A stretch of 64,000 bases of DNA, taken from positions 248,001 to 312,000 of the forward strand of contig CAOLHI010001659.1 of NCBI GenBank assembly GCA_948474755.1, read 5' to 3'. Below the pieces are notes generated by a model. It made no database searches. It was not told where the DNA came from and saw only the letters and a list, made by a program, of their open reading frames with translations. Numbering within the stretch: position 1 is the first letter of the stretch; every line of letters starts with the position of its first letter. The position numbers and the translations under genes were made by a program. Below are positions 20,770 to 32,028 of this stretch, piece by piece. Source of the DNA: Ctenosaura bakeri (lineage: Eukaryota; Chordata; Lepidosauria; Squamata; Iguanidae).

Positions 20770-23105
20770 TCTACAATATAGACAGACCAAAAGACTCAGA
20801 TTATAATAAATAGATATAAGATAGAAAGTTTGGTTATTCAAAAAGGAACATATCCCTTATCACCACTGTTATTTGTACTTACTTTGGAAGTATTAACCAG
20901 AATTATTAGTCAGGATAATAGAATCAAAAGGGTAAAGATCGAAAATCAATATATAAATTGAGAATGTTTTTAAATGATCTGGTAATTTTATTTTTTTCAG
21001 GATCCCCTTGAAAGTGTAGAAAATCTATTCAAGAGACTAAAAGAATTTGGACAATTAGCTAATTTTAGAGTGAACAAAAACAAAACAGTAATGCTAACAA
21101 AAATAAAACTTGAAAAAACAAGAACAGGAGTCATTGATGGCTAATACCAGCTTAAAATAGCAAAACAGTGAGATGTTTAGTGTTTATTTTTAATGAGTCC
21201 CAAAATACAAAGTTGTTCCAAAGTTGTAAAAAACTTACAAAGATATTTAAAAAGATTTGCAAAGCATTTCTGTCATTAAAATGAATGTACTTCCAAAATT
21301 GTTCTTCCTGTTTCAGGATCTACCAGTTTCAAAATGTACCTATTAGAGACATCATTATTAATGATGATGAATTAATAATGAATTAATGAACATTATTAAT
21401 GATGTCCCTTTTAAGCAATGGCAAAAATATATTTCAAAATTAATTTGGCAAGGAAAAAAGCCAAGAGTAGGAATGAAAATTTTACAGGATGTTAAACAAA
21501 GGGGTGGGAGATGTTAGGACTCTCAGATTTGAAGATATATTATTATCCTTCCTGATTGGTTTTCTAGAAAGACTGGATAACCTTAAATAGAGAACAATTA
21601 TTACAATTAGAAGGTTTTGACTTAAGGTTTGAATGCTATATGTTTATGTGATATGATAAACTTAATACTGATGTTAACTTTAATAACCATTTTATAAGTT
21701 GCACACTTTATAGCGTTTGGAAATTATGTCCCAAGATGCTTATGTGGGTTTCTTCTCATGAAGTCCTTTTTACTTGAGAGATACCATTTAAACGTAATTA
21801 GTTAATATATAATGATATTTTAAAGAAGGGAAATGATCAGTTGAAAATGCAAACCAGTCATGAATTGATTGAAAATGGTTAAGAGATAAGATGGTTTGCC
21901 CATAAGCAGCTAACAGAAAGATTCGAAACAGACCAAAAAAATTGTTTGATTTTTCTAATGACAATACTGAACTGGATGTGTGTTTGTTAAAAGATGATGA
22001 TCATTTGATTGCTAAAATGTCTAAGTAGCTTTTAAAATCAGACATTGAAACTTAACAAGTAAAAAAACTGCATGATTAGATTGGTTCAAAATATGGGCCA
22101 TTCGATACAGATGTCTCAATGGGAAAAATGGGGACAAAAGATTTGAAATTTACATTAGCCTATGATTTAAAGGAAAAATGGATAAGATGATATACAAATG
22201 GTACTTGGCTCCTGAAAAAAACTTTCTAAAATGTATAAAAGTCCTGTTACCATTTTTTGGAAATGGGGACCTTTTTTTCACCTGCGGTGGAATTGCACTA
22301 AAGCAAAGCAATATTGGAAGAAGATACATGGTATGATGGAGGAAATCCTTAAGACTAAAATCCAATTTAATCCAAAAACCCTTAAAATTAAAATCCAATT
22401 TAAGCCAGAACTCTTTCTGTTGGGACTGGTTGATGACAAGGTAAATAAAAGTGTCACAAAAGTGTTCAAGTACATTATTACAGTGGCGAGACTACTGTAT
22501 GTTCAAAGATGGAAGGACTTGGATATACCACCTCATGAAGAGTGGCTATTGAAAATATTGGATATGGTAGAGATGGACAAATTGATGATTCTGATAAGAG
22601 AAGATTAATTAAAAAATTATCACAAGCATCGGATAAAGGTTATTGAATTTGTAAAAGACATGGGTAGTAAATTTGCAGTGGTAGGATTTGATTAACCAAA
22701 GCTAAAGGCATTGTGTTTGTAGCAAAATAATTTATTATCTGTAATTGTTATCAACTTGTAAGTAAGAAAGTAGTAGTATATGAAGAAATGTTGGAGATGA
22801 TAGCTTAAGATTGTTTTAATACAACAAATCAAATAGGATAATATGGTAGAAGTTATTTTTTACTTTGTTAATATCTTTTTATTAAATTCCAGGAAGGAAG
22901 AAGACAGTTGTATTTTTTTCTGTTTCTTTTTTTTCCTTCCTCACCTTAGTATAGTTTCATTCTTTAGTCAACTTTTGTAATTAGTGTGTTAAGGATTTTT
23001 TAGTTTGTTGTATGTAATTTTACTTCTCTCTTTTTAGTGTGTTTCTTTATGCTTTTATTGTATCTAATACTTTTGTGTTTAATACAATTATTTCAGAATA
23101 GAAAA
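20770..23105 (+). mobile_element. 5'-truncated L1 LINE remnant
   Basis: Plus-strand L1 ORF2 from the RT palm onward, in shifting frames: a TDQK.QIIIN..KIES-like block at about 20785-20835, an IQKGT..LSPLLF equivalent at 20838, motif C as FLNDLVI (usual ADD) near 20965, the post-RT region at 21270-21500, and the C-terminal domain at 22231-22608. A non-coding, pyrimidine-rich 3' UTR runs to about 23105. Motif C has lost an Asp and there are many stops, so it is inactive. Confidence 0.75.
22231..22608 (+). pseudogene. L1 ORF2 C-terminal domain with internal duplication
   Basis: About 125 codons. It contains the zinc-knuckle-like FFHLRWNC, then ARLLYVQRWKD and EEWLLKILDMVEMDKLM, the L1 C-terminal signature. 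The stretch IQFNPKTLKIKIQFKPE shows a 24-bp in-frame tandem duplication (about 22357-22405) that other L1 copies here lack. Confidence 0.75.
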
Positions 23106-23136
23106 GAAGGCACGCAGGCAGGCATACAGGGACTAA

Positions 23137-23338
23137 GGCCATTTCTGCACTACACTGTTACAGTGCTATTATTCCACTTTCAACATCCTGTGGAATTCTG
23201 ACATTTGTAGTTTACTGAGGCCAAAGAGCTCTCTGGTTGAGAATTCTAAATGCCCCTCCTTAAACTGCAAACCCCAGGATTCCACAGGATGTCGAAAGTG
23301 GAATAATAGCACTATAACAGTGTAATTCAGAAATGGCC
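23137..23338. mobile_element. MITE with long terminal inverted repeats
   Basis: 202-bp element whose ends (ggccatttctgcactacac / its complement at 23320-23338) pair over roughly 60-80 bp, including the shared 'gtgctattattccactttc' block. It is non-coding, nearly a perfect foldback, and similar in its outermost bases to the MITEs at 39772 and 55812. Flanking bases are TAA and ATA, so no clear target duplication survives. Confidence 0.8.
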
Positions 23339-23849
23339 ATAGATACATAAGCTCAGTTCAATAGGAAGAATTTGTTTTGTTATTCTGCTTATTATTGTTC
23401 TTCTAATATTGCTAGCATTTCAGTTGTCAGGAGCTTTGCTGTATGCATACAAATATTTTAAGTGAGCTGATTATGATATCCTACACAAAGCCATCCATCA
23501 CACAACCCTTTTTCTTCAACCCGCATGTCCAGGAGTCACAAGAAATCAGTCAGGCCTCAGTAACAGAGACTGTTGGGTATGTACCAATGGTCCCATCAAT
23601 CAGATCTTCCCATGTCTGTCACCCCACTACTCCTTACCGGCTGGATAAATACTTCCATTTCAAGCTAGAGATTCTTCCGTATTTAAACCCAGGTTGTTAT
23701 TGAATGGAACAAGCACCTTCCAACCAACATTTAATGTAGGCTTATCTGATTGTCATGTTAACACAACTGACACGTAGACAACACAATTACTTCAGACAGA
23801 TCATATCAACTAGAAGGTTAGACTCATGAGCATCTATCTAAATATATTG
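23339..23849. other. Unassigned sequence
   Basis: No coding motif or repeat family recognised on either strand. Confidence 0.35.
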
Positions 23850-24090
23850 CTCAGACACTGTCATATAGCTGCACAGGTCTAATAGCCAATGAAAAGTCAT
23901 CTTTTCCATCATAGGGTGTATCATTACCCAGTATCTTCTGGTTTTATCACAAGACCACCACATATGAAAGGAAGTCCTTTCACCATGTTTACACTTCCAA
24001 CATTTGTTAGAAGAACCTTAATACATTTTAGAAAGCTTCTCAGGTGTGAAGTGAGATTAATTCTGGTAGTTCTCCAGAATCAATAAACCT
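23850..24090 (-). pseudogene. L1 ORF2 C-terminal fragment
   Basis: Minus-strand translation at about 23950-24020 gives NKCWKCKHGE then SFHMWWSCDK, the Cys/His cluster of L1 ORF2. No RT is attached and the fragment is short, so it is an isolated piece of an old insertion. Confidence 0.65.
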
Positions 24091-24584
24091 TTAGATAACA
24101 AGCTTTTGATGATAACTGAAAGAAATTAGCTAAAATGAGATAGAATAGATTTCACTTCCTCAAAGTAAAATAGGGAAATGAGAGGGAACTTAAACAGCTA
24201 TTTGTGTGGTCTGGTGGTAGGGAAATTCTACAAAAAGAACAAGCTGACATTGTGATGTTTACACAGAATATTTTGTGGCCTTGTAGAATGTTGTATATGA
24301 CCAGTTGATGCCTTGAAGTTTTGACTTCTATCTTGTTTGTTAGCTTGATAAATTTTCCCAGCATATGTACAGTAGTGACTTGGTAACTTTGGCAAATTAT
24401 ATTAGAATGTAAGAGCTCAAGGCTCCCATTCTTTTCAGATTCTGATCTGGCAAGAGTGAGAGACAGAAGTCAATGTTTTGCTCTGAATAAAGATGGATAT
24501 TGATTCACCAGGTGTGGTCTTCTAATTTTTAAGTCCCCTTCGGTACCACAGAAATATTAAAATTGGCTACCTACCTATAAGTGT
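24091..24584. other. Unassigned sequence with one AATAAA signal
   Basis: A plus-strand AATAAA lies at about 24486 in a context that could be an LTR end, but there are no paired repeats or terminal TG/CA to support it. Confidence 0.3.
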
Positions 24585-25640
24585 TGTTCCTTGAGTGATT
24601 GTCTGTGCATTCATACAACTTGCCATTCCTCTCCATGTTAGCACATTGTTAAATGTTTGTTTAGCTGCCTAACTTTGTATCTCCTATTTCTGAACTAAAG
24701 AGAAGAGAGGAGGACCAAAGCTACTGCCAAAGGCTTTAGCTCTAGAAGGTCTGAAGACATGCAAATGTTTGTGACTGCACAGATGACCATTAAAAAACAA
24801 AAAACAAATAAGGAATATCTTCGTTGTGGTCTCTGTGTGTCACCCATATGCATAAGAAGCCTACTTCGAGAAGACAAGTGGAATAATCATGTCAGTAATG
24901 GTGACAGTACTGTCTACTTAAATGCCACATCCATCTCTCAAGCATCTAAATGATTAATAGACGTCAGTTAATGAGTTCAAGTAGCTGCTGTATGAAGTTT
25001 AGGTAACAGTATGTCCCTTCAAAAAAGATGTTGAAATAGCACAGATTTGTAAATTCAAAATTACACAGCTAATGGCACATTAGCCAGTTGATAGGTTAAG
25101 GAAGTAGCCTTAACCACCCATTTAGCAAAGGCTTTCAATGAAAGTGGTTGAACTTTCTTTACACAGTAATGACAAAGAGCCCCCAATTCTTCTGAAAAAG
25201 GAGATAATTTTGGCATACAGAAAGAGGACAACCTTGCTTTTCTGCCAAATAAAATAAGGTTGTTTACCTTGGAATTAACACCGTTCATTTGTGTTGCATG
25301 GTCAAATAATAACAACAACAAAACTGGGAAAGCCACCTTACGTGACATGCTAGGGACACTGAAGCTATCTTGAAAAAATTGATTAGTGAGATATATCAAA
25401 CTGTTATAGGCAGATTCCACAAAGGAGTAGGCAGTGATTTAGGATATATTTTGAAAGTCTCTGAAGAACTTTTTGTTGTTTTTTAATGGATTCACAGAAG
25501 GTCATCCATTATATTTGTATTTTTGTGGAAGTCTTTCTTGTTCCTTCTCACAACGGCTCAAAGTTTTCCCTTACATTGTATTCTCTCAGCCACCAGCTTG
25601 TGACCACATTCGAGTGACAAACAGATGAGTTTGTTTTATT
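24585..25640 (-). mobile_element. Truncated DIRS-like retroelement
   Basis: The low-coordinate end (24590-24640, containing gattgtctgtgcattcat) and an internal block at 24765-24850 (gcacagatgaccatt, then cgttgtggtctctgtgtgtcac) are complementary in the same arrangement as the terminal repeat and internal complementary region of the full DIRS at 41721-47960. A degraded tyrosine-recombinase frame lies on the minus strand at 25061-25420. RT and gag are absent, so the element is truncated on its 5' (right) side. Confidence 0.6.
25061..25420 (-). pseudogene. DIRS tyrosine recombinase fragment
   Basis: About 119 codons. Segments match the DIRS recombinase at 42274-43476: a PSMSRKVAFPVLLLL helix, FMPKLSPF-like, and LSLKAFAKWVVKATSLTYQLAN (compare LSKWVASTIRLCYELA in the other copy). 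The catalytic HxxR and Tyr region is missing. Inactive. Confidence 0.55.
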
Positions 25641-26736
25641 GATTAATTGATCAGTATTCAACCTTTCTCCCAGAACTAGAATTCAACATAATTAAATAAG
25701 TTTTAAGTCTTAAAATACAATTTACTGTACTTGACCTCTAAGGCAAATGGACCAATGAATGGTGTCTTGCTTTTGGCAAACATCCACTCTGCCAGAAAAG
25801 CATTCAGCATCCATTCGTGAGTACTGGATCTACTAAATTCATGAGTATGTTGTGATCTCTGGCCATATGTATCATCAGCAACAAACCTCAAATGTTGAAG
25901 ACATCAGTATCAAAAATACTGGTAGAGCAGAAGTGGTTAAACTGAAGCCCCCTGATGCTGCTTTTTCAATCCCCAGACCCCTTCAGACTTCACAGACTGT
26001 CCTTTTTCTGTCTCTACAAGAAGCTCCCAGGAGTGACAATCTACCCTTTAAATCAGGGTAGACAGCTGTGGAAAAATGGGTGGGCCTCATTAGCACCCCC
26101 TCGCCCCAGAAACTTGGGAGGACCACACACACACACACACACACACACATTACCACAAGAAGCATCAAACCTTTTTTGCTTCCGAATAGCCTCAAAGACC
26201 CTCCAGGAGGCATGGGACCATTTTCACCATGTTTTTCGGCCTTCTTATGCCAGTTCAGACCAAGGAGAGGTCTTCTTTAACAATAGAAAAGCCAGGAAAG
26301 TCACTTCTTGTTCACCTCCTGTTTCATTATTTAACATTTAGCATTTTTCTTTTTCTTTTTTTAAACTATTTTTCAAAAACAGAAGTGGATATCCAGCCTC
26401 TCCTCATTTTGTTTTTGCTCCTCAGCATAAGAGGACATATGGGTATTTTCTAAGGGCTTTTCTTCTTCCCTACAGTAAACAGGTGTTTTCTAAGGGGCTT
26501 TCCTGTTTCTTTAAGTGATATTCTCCTTCTGCAAGACTGTCACTCTCTATGACAACAAAGAAACAGTCCCCTTGAATGTGGGATATTTCTGTTACACCCC
26601 TGGAACCTCATCTACCAAATCTCAGTTCTGTGCTTCTCTAGGACAGCCACTCTGGCTTCAAGGGGAAAAAAATTGTTCCTGAGAACCAGAAGTTCATTGT
26701 ACTAAGATATTTGTCATACTCATCTGCTTTGCTGTA
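25641..26736. other. Unassigned sequence
   Basis: No coding motif recognised. It contains an (AC)n run and, at about 25628-25700, a weak match to a SINE-tail-like sequence (attgatcag...tttctcccag) similar to 38303-38385. Confidence 0.35.
26124..26149. repeat. (AC)n microsatellite
   Basis: About 13 uninterrupted AC units. Confidence 0.95.
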
Positions 26737-26968
26737 TGTTGTTGTCATGTGCCTTTAAGTTATTTCCAATTTATAGCAACCCTAAGGCTAATCTATCATG
26801 AGGTTTTCCTTGAAAGTTTTGTTTGGGAGAGATTTACATTGACTTCCTCTGAGTTTAAAAGTGTGACTTGCCCAGGTCACCCAGTGGGTTTCTATGGCCA
26901 AGTGGAGATCCAAGTGGAACTCTGGTCTACTTGAGTCCTAGTGCAACACTTCAGCCACTACACCATGC
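26737..26968 (-). mobile_element. tRNA-derived CORE/MIR-like SINE
   Basis: Reverse-oriented SINE. The left end is the complement of the tail (tgttgttgtcatgtgcc), followed by aatttatagcaaccctaag, a core with gacttgcccaggtcaccca, and the tRNA-derived head at the right (actacaccatgc). The B-box region is degraded. A plus-strand relative lies at 36385-36582 and a tail fragment at 4721-4811. The family is common in squamates; I do not assign a library name. Confidence 0.75.
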
Positions 26969-27186
26969 ATACAAATATTGCTTACTTGAACATGCACAGC
27001 AAGGGTGCTGTGGAGGAACATAACTTTTTGATGGTCTTCATGATGGAGATCAGGGTGATTGTGATGGGTGCTTGATGCCAGATCACAGCACAACAGGGAC
27101 AGGACAAGAGACTATTTAAGTCTGATTGCCCCTACATGTGCCCTTTTTGATTTTCACAGTCTGAAGATGGAGGACATCATGTTTGA

Positions 27187-27321
27187 TACCCCAAAATGTG
27201 GGTGACTCAGGGGGTCCACCTGTGATGCCACTACCTCCATGTGACAGTAGGAAATTAATTAGCTCAAATTAGGAGGCCTCTGAGAGAGAGGGGTAACCTA
27301 ACAAGATCTTCCAGCAATGTT
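27187..27321 (-). repeat. LTR fragment, same family as 2385-3260
   Basis: Shares ccccaaaatgtgggtgactc and the following 130 bp with 2385-2515, in the same orientation. It stops at about 27321, where unrelated sequence begins. Confidence 0.7.
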
Positions 27322-27570
27322 ACTTGCCTGGCTGTTATTGCTAGGCCATTTTTGGCTTGTGGCTGCCTACAGCAGCCACTGTCCTATGACACTTTCCTTT
27401 CATAATTACTCTTGTTGCAGTTCTAATTGTTCCTCTGTTTGCCAGTGTACTAGCACAAGGTGCTGCCATGTTGTGTCTTTCAGCAGCACTGTTAATGGCC
27501 TGTACACCCTCTAGGTCTGATATGGTGAAATTGGTGAAATATGATCTAACTGGCAACATACGTGAATTGT

Positions 27571-27810
27571 TTATTTTATTTTATTATTTATTTGTATCCC
27601 GCCTCTCCATATGGATCGAGGCAGCGAACAACTTACAAATAGCATGTATTTCGATACATTTCTTATACATGCTCCCAACAAGCTGGGTACTCATTTTAAC
27701 GACCTGCAAAAGGATGGAAGGCTGAGTCAACCTTGGAGCCCGGCAGGATCGAACTCACAACCTTGTGGCTTGCAGTACTGGCATTTGACCACTGCACCAC
27801 CAGGGCTCCT
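27571..27810 (-). mobile_element. Sauria-type tRNA-derived SINE
   Basis: Reverse-oriented. The left end carries an A/T-rich (ttatt)n tail and gtatcccgcctctcc. The centre has gggtactcattttaacgacc, diagnostic of the squamate SINE family. The right end holds the tRNA head with a B-box (gatcgaactc on the plus strand) and the A-box side at 27785-27805. It is a strong taxonomic marker for Squamata. It is followed by three imperfect copies of a 15-bp unit (tggtattaataat) at 27811-27848. Confidence 0.8.
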
Positions 27811-27846
27811 TGGTATTAATAATTGGTATTAATAATTGGTATTAAT

Positions 27847-28159
27847 ATAAAATGGGCCCTGATGTGACTGTAAGTCCAACCTGGGTAGAGGAAAAATACT
27901 GGCTGAATACGTGTGCAGCAAAGTAGATCAGACATCTCCTCTAGGTGTAGCCAAGGTCAAGCTCTTGTGTGAATGTGTGAGTGCTTGGATCTTGTGTGTA
28001 TGTGATTGAATCTTTTTCAGTAAAACACATTTTAGCTTATTTTGGAATCTCCAGTTGGTTCTTTCCTGCAAAGACTCCATAAACATTGATGGAAGATCTC
28101 ATTCAGTTACCCCCCTTTCGTAGGCCTCCTAATGGAGCTAATTGATTCCCCATTGTCAT
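27847..28159 (+). repeat. LTR fragment in opposite orientation
   Basis: The reverse complement of 28075-28159 aligns with 27243-27321 and with 2440-2520. The AATAAA equivalent (cagtaaaacac at about 28018-28030) corresponds to the polyadenylation site of the copy at 2385. Together with 27187-27321 it forms an inverted pair around the Sauria SINE. Confidence 0.65.
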
Positions 28160-28429
28160 TTATTTAAATCAATGTTTAAGCACAACTTTTTATGTTGTTT
28201 TTTGTGTTGTGACTAGTGAATACTCATATTTTTCTAGCCAAAGTAATTTAGCCTTCATGTGTACTCCAGCTGTTGCTTTTCTGTAGCTATCAAAGTTCAG
28301 ATTAAAATATAGGAAATCCTAAATAGAATCACCTAACAACCTAAATTAATCCTGCCTTTACTTTACTTTTAGCATTATTTGATCTGCATATTGTGCTGCA
28401 CCCACCCACACCAATCCGGTACAATAGTG

Positions 28430-28562
28430 GTGACTGAGCATGTGCAAAGCGGCCTGAGTATTAGTTTAGTACTGTTTTAGTCTCCACCCCTCATGTCAGT
28501 GTGTACATAGTGGCCCAGGTGTTGGACTAGTATTGTTCTAGTCTCCATCCCTCCTGACATAC
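28430..28562. repeat. Two-copy tandem repeat, about 65 bp unit
   Basis: The block ending in actgttttagtctccacccctc (about 28485) is repeated with changes ending in attgttctagtctccatccctc (about 28552). It lies just upstream of the Ngaro-like element and might belong to its terminal repeats, but this is not shown. Confidence 0.5.
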
Positions 28563-29685
28563 TTTTCTTTTGAGTAGGGCATTTCCTTGGTGACTTCACT
28601 TGTTTTAATATTGAGCATGCAGCTTTTTGGTAGTCTGGTTTCCTTATTGTTCATTGAGCTCACTGGCAGAAAGTTTCTTTGCCTTTCTATAATTGTGAGA
28701 TTTGGTTTATGTGCTTATATGGTTTATGTCCATACAACTGGAATATTTTTTAGGTTAGCATCTATGAAGGGCTCTGGTAATTCTATGTAAAGCAGCTTCC
28801 CCCAGCCTTCTTAGTCTCATCAAATGATGGTAACGAGATGGAAGACAGAGCTGCTATTCTGTCAAACAGGGAGGAGTTGGAGCAGAAGAGGGCTTCTAAG
28901 AAGGGTTCTAAGAAAGTACATCGGGTAAGTTTAACGCTATGGTTCTTTCGTACCTAGAGGCCCTGGATATACCGTTCCTTGAGGAAGATGAGATGTTGCC
29001 AGTGAAGGGCAGCCAAATGGCACCCATAGTTACCAGATGGAAGCACTAATACCAAGCAGTACCCAACACAGCTGCTAGATAAGAAAGTGACAGCTGGTGC
29101 AGTAACCTGACGGAGCTACACTGGGGCAACAACAGGCTGGGAGCCAAGAAAAAAAAAGACTGGGAAAACACAGATGGGATGGAGAGGGACAAAGTTAGAC
29201 ATTGGAAGACAGGTAGGATTTGGCATAATTGGTTTGAAGACTATTGTATTTATGCAGTTATGGTCAGAGTTTAACTCCCAGCCTGTGCTTATCTGCCAGC
29301 AAGGGAAGGAATGGGACAGTTCTTGCCAAGGAAGCAGAGAAAACGGGGAGATTCCAGAGCTAACAATCCAGAAGAACACTGAACCAAAAGCCAAAGTCAA
29401 AGTCTGTCCAAGGAGTCTGGAAAGTCAGAGTTCTCAAAGACACAGAGCAGGAATGCAAGTGTCAAGGGAGATTGGACAGCAATTTGCCACAAGCAAAAAG
29501 CAAGCCACATTGACAGACCTAAATAGCAGGGACTTAAATAGCAGATTGCTCTTCAATCTCTGACCCCTCATCTATCACAGTTATCATCATGAGAACCCAG
29601 CCCTGAAGAGCATATATGCTCATTTATTATATGGATATTTGCAGGTTCCATATGGCTGACTTGAGTCTTTCCATGTGAAGGCTTC

Positions 29686-30600
29686 ATGAACCTTGCACTT
29701 AGGAGGGACTCAGCTATGGCACCCAGTCCAATTAAAGTGGACAGGCCTGAGTTCTGGTTGCACGTTTATCTAAATAGAGAGGCTGAGCCTTATTTAAAGA
29801 AAGTATTTAAAGAGGGTTTTCAGATTCCATTTCAGGGAATCCAGAAGCCTTATTTTGCTAAGAATCTCCATTTTGTTATTAGTTTGGAGCAAGTGGTTAG
29901 GGAGAAAATCACAAAGTAGGTAGTGGAAGGTAGGACTGTGGCCCCCTTTTTCCTCCCCTCCAGGTACCTAGTGATTCACCCATTGTCTTCTAAAAAGGGG
30001 AGTGGGTCAGCACATGATGACATTCCTCCTGATTTGTGTATGTTTAGGTCTACATCATTTGACACTGCCATTAGGTTAATCTGCAAGAGTGGTGTTGGGA
30101 CTGAGTTGGCAAACAATGACATGTTTCCATTTCACCTTCCTCTAGTTTAGCCTCATGATTTTGGGTTGCTAGGGTTTTCTTCAGATGATCTTCTTGTGGT
30201 GATCTGTGTCTTGCTCAGTCTTTGAAAAGTTTAGTACTTTTCTGGACTGGGGTCTGAGGTCAAGTTTAAATGGGTAGCTCTTCACCTCGATGAACTTTTG
30301 TTTATTAGTAAGGTTCGTACTGGGCAATGGGTTTCTTCAATGATGAAGTTTTACTCCCTCACAGAGGATTTGGGCATGTATTTAGCTCATGAGAAGGCCA
30401 AGTTGTCTCATGAGAAGTTAGATAACTTGAATAGGAGTGCATCTTTCTCTTGGGACTTCAAAGCCATGTTTTAGGAGCTTATTTGACATCTTAATTTTGC
30501 AGTTAAGGTGGTTGCCTTTGAGGTACCTCCAGCGCATTATTGCTGGAGTGTATAAGCCGCATTATAGGATGAAGTTATCTTAGGAGAATCAGTAAAGATT
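29686..30600 (+). pseudogene. Ngaro-like reverse transcriptase
   Basis: Frame pieces read KKVFKEGFQIPFQGIQKP, then VVEGRTVAPF, LVIHPLSSKKGSG, DDIPPDLCMFRSTSFDTAIRL, and a motif A neighbourhood at ELANNDMF (usual form has Asp followed by a Ser-Ala-Phe block). Later come an HLDELLFI-like remnant and LAHEKAKLSHEKL at about 30390. The layout matches DIRS/Ngaro RT. Catalytic residues are not all recoverable. Confidence 0.75.
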
Positions 30601-30939
30601 TGTGCATTTGGCAAGATTTCCTTGCATCTTTAATGGCACTGCATTTTGAAAGTATGAGCTTATGCCTTAAATGCATCTTCATACAAAGTTGGTTCTATAG
30701 GCTTTGTCAAGTATTTTAGAGAAAGTTGGTGTGCTCAACCTTGGCCAGAGGAATGAGCCTGGGCTGGTTGATTGATCCATTTAACCTTTGCAGTGAGGGG
30801 ATATTCTTCAACTGTTGTAGCCTAGGAGAGAATCTGAGCAGTTTAATTGGATTACTGAACTTGAAGCTGCTTGGCCTTTTCCTTGGAAACATGTCTTGCA
30901 ATATTGTGTGTAGCTGAAGGTAAGGTTGGCACCTCAGTC

Positions 30940-31228
30940 TATTAGGTTTGGGTGTATGGTTTGGCTGCCAAGGGGCAGGATTTGGAGAACCTGACATTTG
31001 ATTTCAGAGTCCACAAAGCTTTACAAAGATGGACAAAGCAATATGGTCATGTAGCCAATAGTCAGAACACTTTGCCTTCAGAAGTGCTTAAAGGGTTAGG
31101 TGATGTTTGGCCTGTGATATGCAGTTCAAGTTATGAGGTAGCTTTATTTCATGCAACAGCATTGACTGTGTGTCTGGGCATCCATGCACTTGTGTTCTTG
31201 CGTAGGCCAAAGGGGATTTTCTGATGGA
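30940..31228 (+). pseudogene. Ngaro-like tyrosine recombinase, N-terminal and middle part
   Basis: About 90 codons: GQDLENLTFDFRVHKALQRW, then LPSEVLKGLGDVWPVI and YEVALFHATALTVCLGI, equivalent to the fold that precedes the first catalytic Arg in Ngaro recombinases. It ends at a stop at 31222. Confidence 0.7.
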
Positions 31229-31332
31229 GCTCTTGCCTCAGCAGATGTGGAATATGAGCAAGGCCTAGTGCTGTGCATTAGATGTTCAAAACTCCTCAGA
31301 AAGCAGTGAGGGTAAAGTTGCAGTTGGGATTA

Positions 31333-31445
31333 TGCTTTGACCTGGCCTATAATGTATAATTCTGGTTATAAGAGGGTGCTATTTCATGCTGCATCTCTGA
31401 CGAGCTTTTGGGGCTTTAGTACATTAGCAATTTGGTTGTGGCAGC
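31333..31445 (+). repeat. Duplicated recombinase segment
   Basis: Encodes WPIMYNSGYKRVLFHAASLT, a second diverged copy of the WPVICSSSYEVALFHATALT segment at about 31110-31170. It lies about 220 bp downstream in the same orientation, so the recombinase helix occurs twice before its C-terminal half. Confidence 0.6.
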
Positions 31446-31639
31446 AAAAGGTGATGCTTTTGGGAGGACTCCAGCCTTTACAGACATGGAGTGTATTAGT
31501 CAGGGTGCAATTTTGCACATTAGGGACTCCAAACCAGAACAAATGGATGGGGGGTCAAAGTGCAGATGGAATTGTCTCATGAGCTCACTCTAAGCCCTGT
31601 TCATGCTCTGTAGTATTTTCTGCAGCTCAGGAGGGCAGG

Positions 31640-31865
31640 ACCAGGAGACTTGTTCTGTCACATTGACTTTTCATCTCTCACAGTTGCCTCAAAGGCCTTC
31701 CAGTGCTTGACCAAGCAGAGGGCTGAGTCTGGCACCCATTCTTCTAGGTTTGGTACTCCAAATACTGCATCTGCAATGGGCAGGAGCTCACAAGCCATCC
31801 AGCACATCAGGTATTGGAAGTCTTCTGCTGAATAGAGATATGTGCATCCGCTTAAGTTCTGAGAT
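31640..31865 (+). pseudogene. Ngaro-like tyrosine recombinase, catalytic C-terminus
   Basis: Reads DLFCHIDFSSLT-like, then GTHSSRFG with the HxxR pair retained, SSQAIQHIRYWKSSAE, a stop, and RYVHPL with the Tyr that would be the nucleophile. The stop between the HxxR box and the Tyr is enough to inactivate it. Confidence 0.7.
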
Positions 31866-31949
31866 GGAGTGCCCGAACTAACTTGTTCCTGTTTTCTCTG
31901 GGGTTTTTTTTCTTAGATTCTAGGTGCTATGTGGCAACACTTTGGGTCC

Positions 31950-32028
31950 TGATTGGTGGCTACAGTATGATGTTCTGGGTGGTGTGCCAGGTCTGTAATT
32001 CCAGTTTTGGACTCAACTAAGTCTGAGC
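31950..32028 (+). pseudogene. Ngaro SGNH/GDSL-like hydrolase remnant
   Basis: A short stretch reads VLIGGYSMMFWV and continues to FGLN before a stop. In Ngaro elements a hydrolase-like domain with a G-H-S-x-x-F-W-A block follows the recombinase; here the His is Tyr. It is too short to stand alone; the position supports the call. Confidence 0.5.

Noticed and set aside
23137..23338. Long inverted repeat as a microRNA precursor
   Set aside because: Ends match other transposon-like copies in the window, so a MITE is the simpler reading; no independent evidence of processing.
24420..24545. Solo LTR suggested by AATAAA and a following GT-rich run
   Set aside because: No TG/CA ends, no target duplication and no second copy seen.
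26124..26149. Microsatellites as possible CRISPR-like or regulatory arrays
   Set aside because: Simple dinucleotide runs without spacers; the genome is a vertebrate's.
29174..29563. A 129-codon plus-strand frame upstream of the Ngaro RT, considered as gag
   Set aside because: No zinc knuckle or capsid-like motif and no consistent similarity, so not called.
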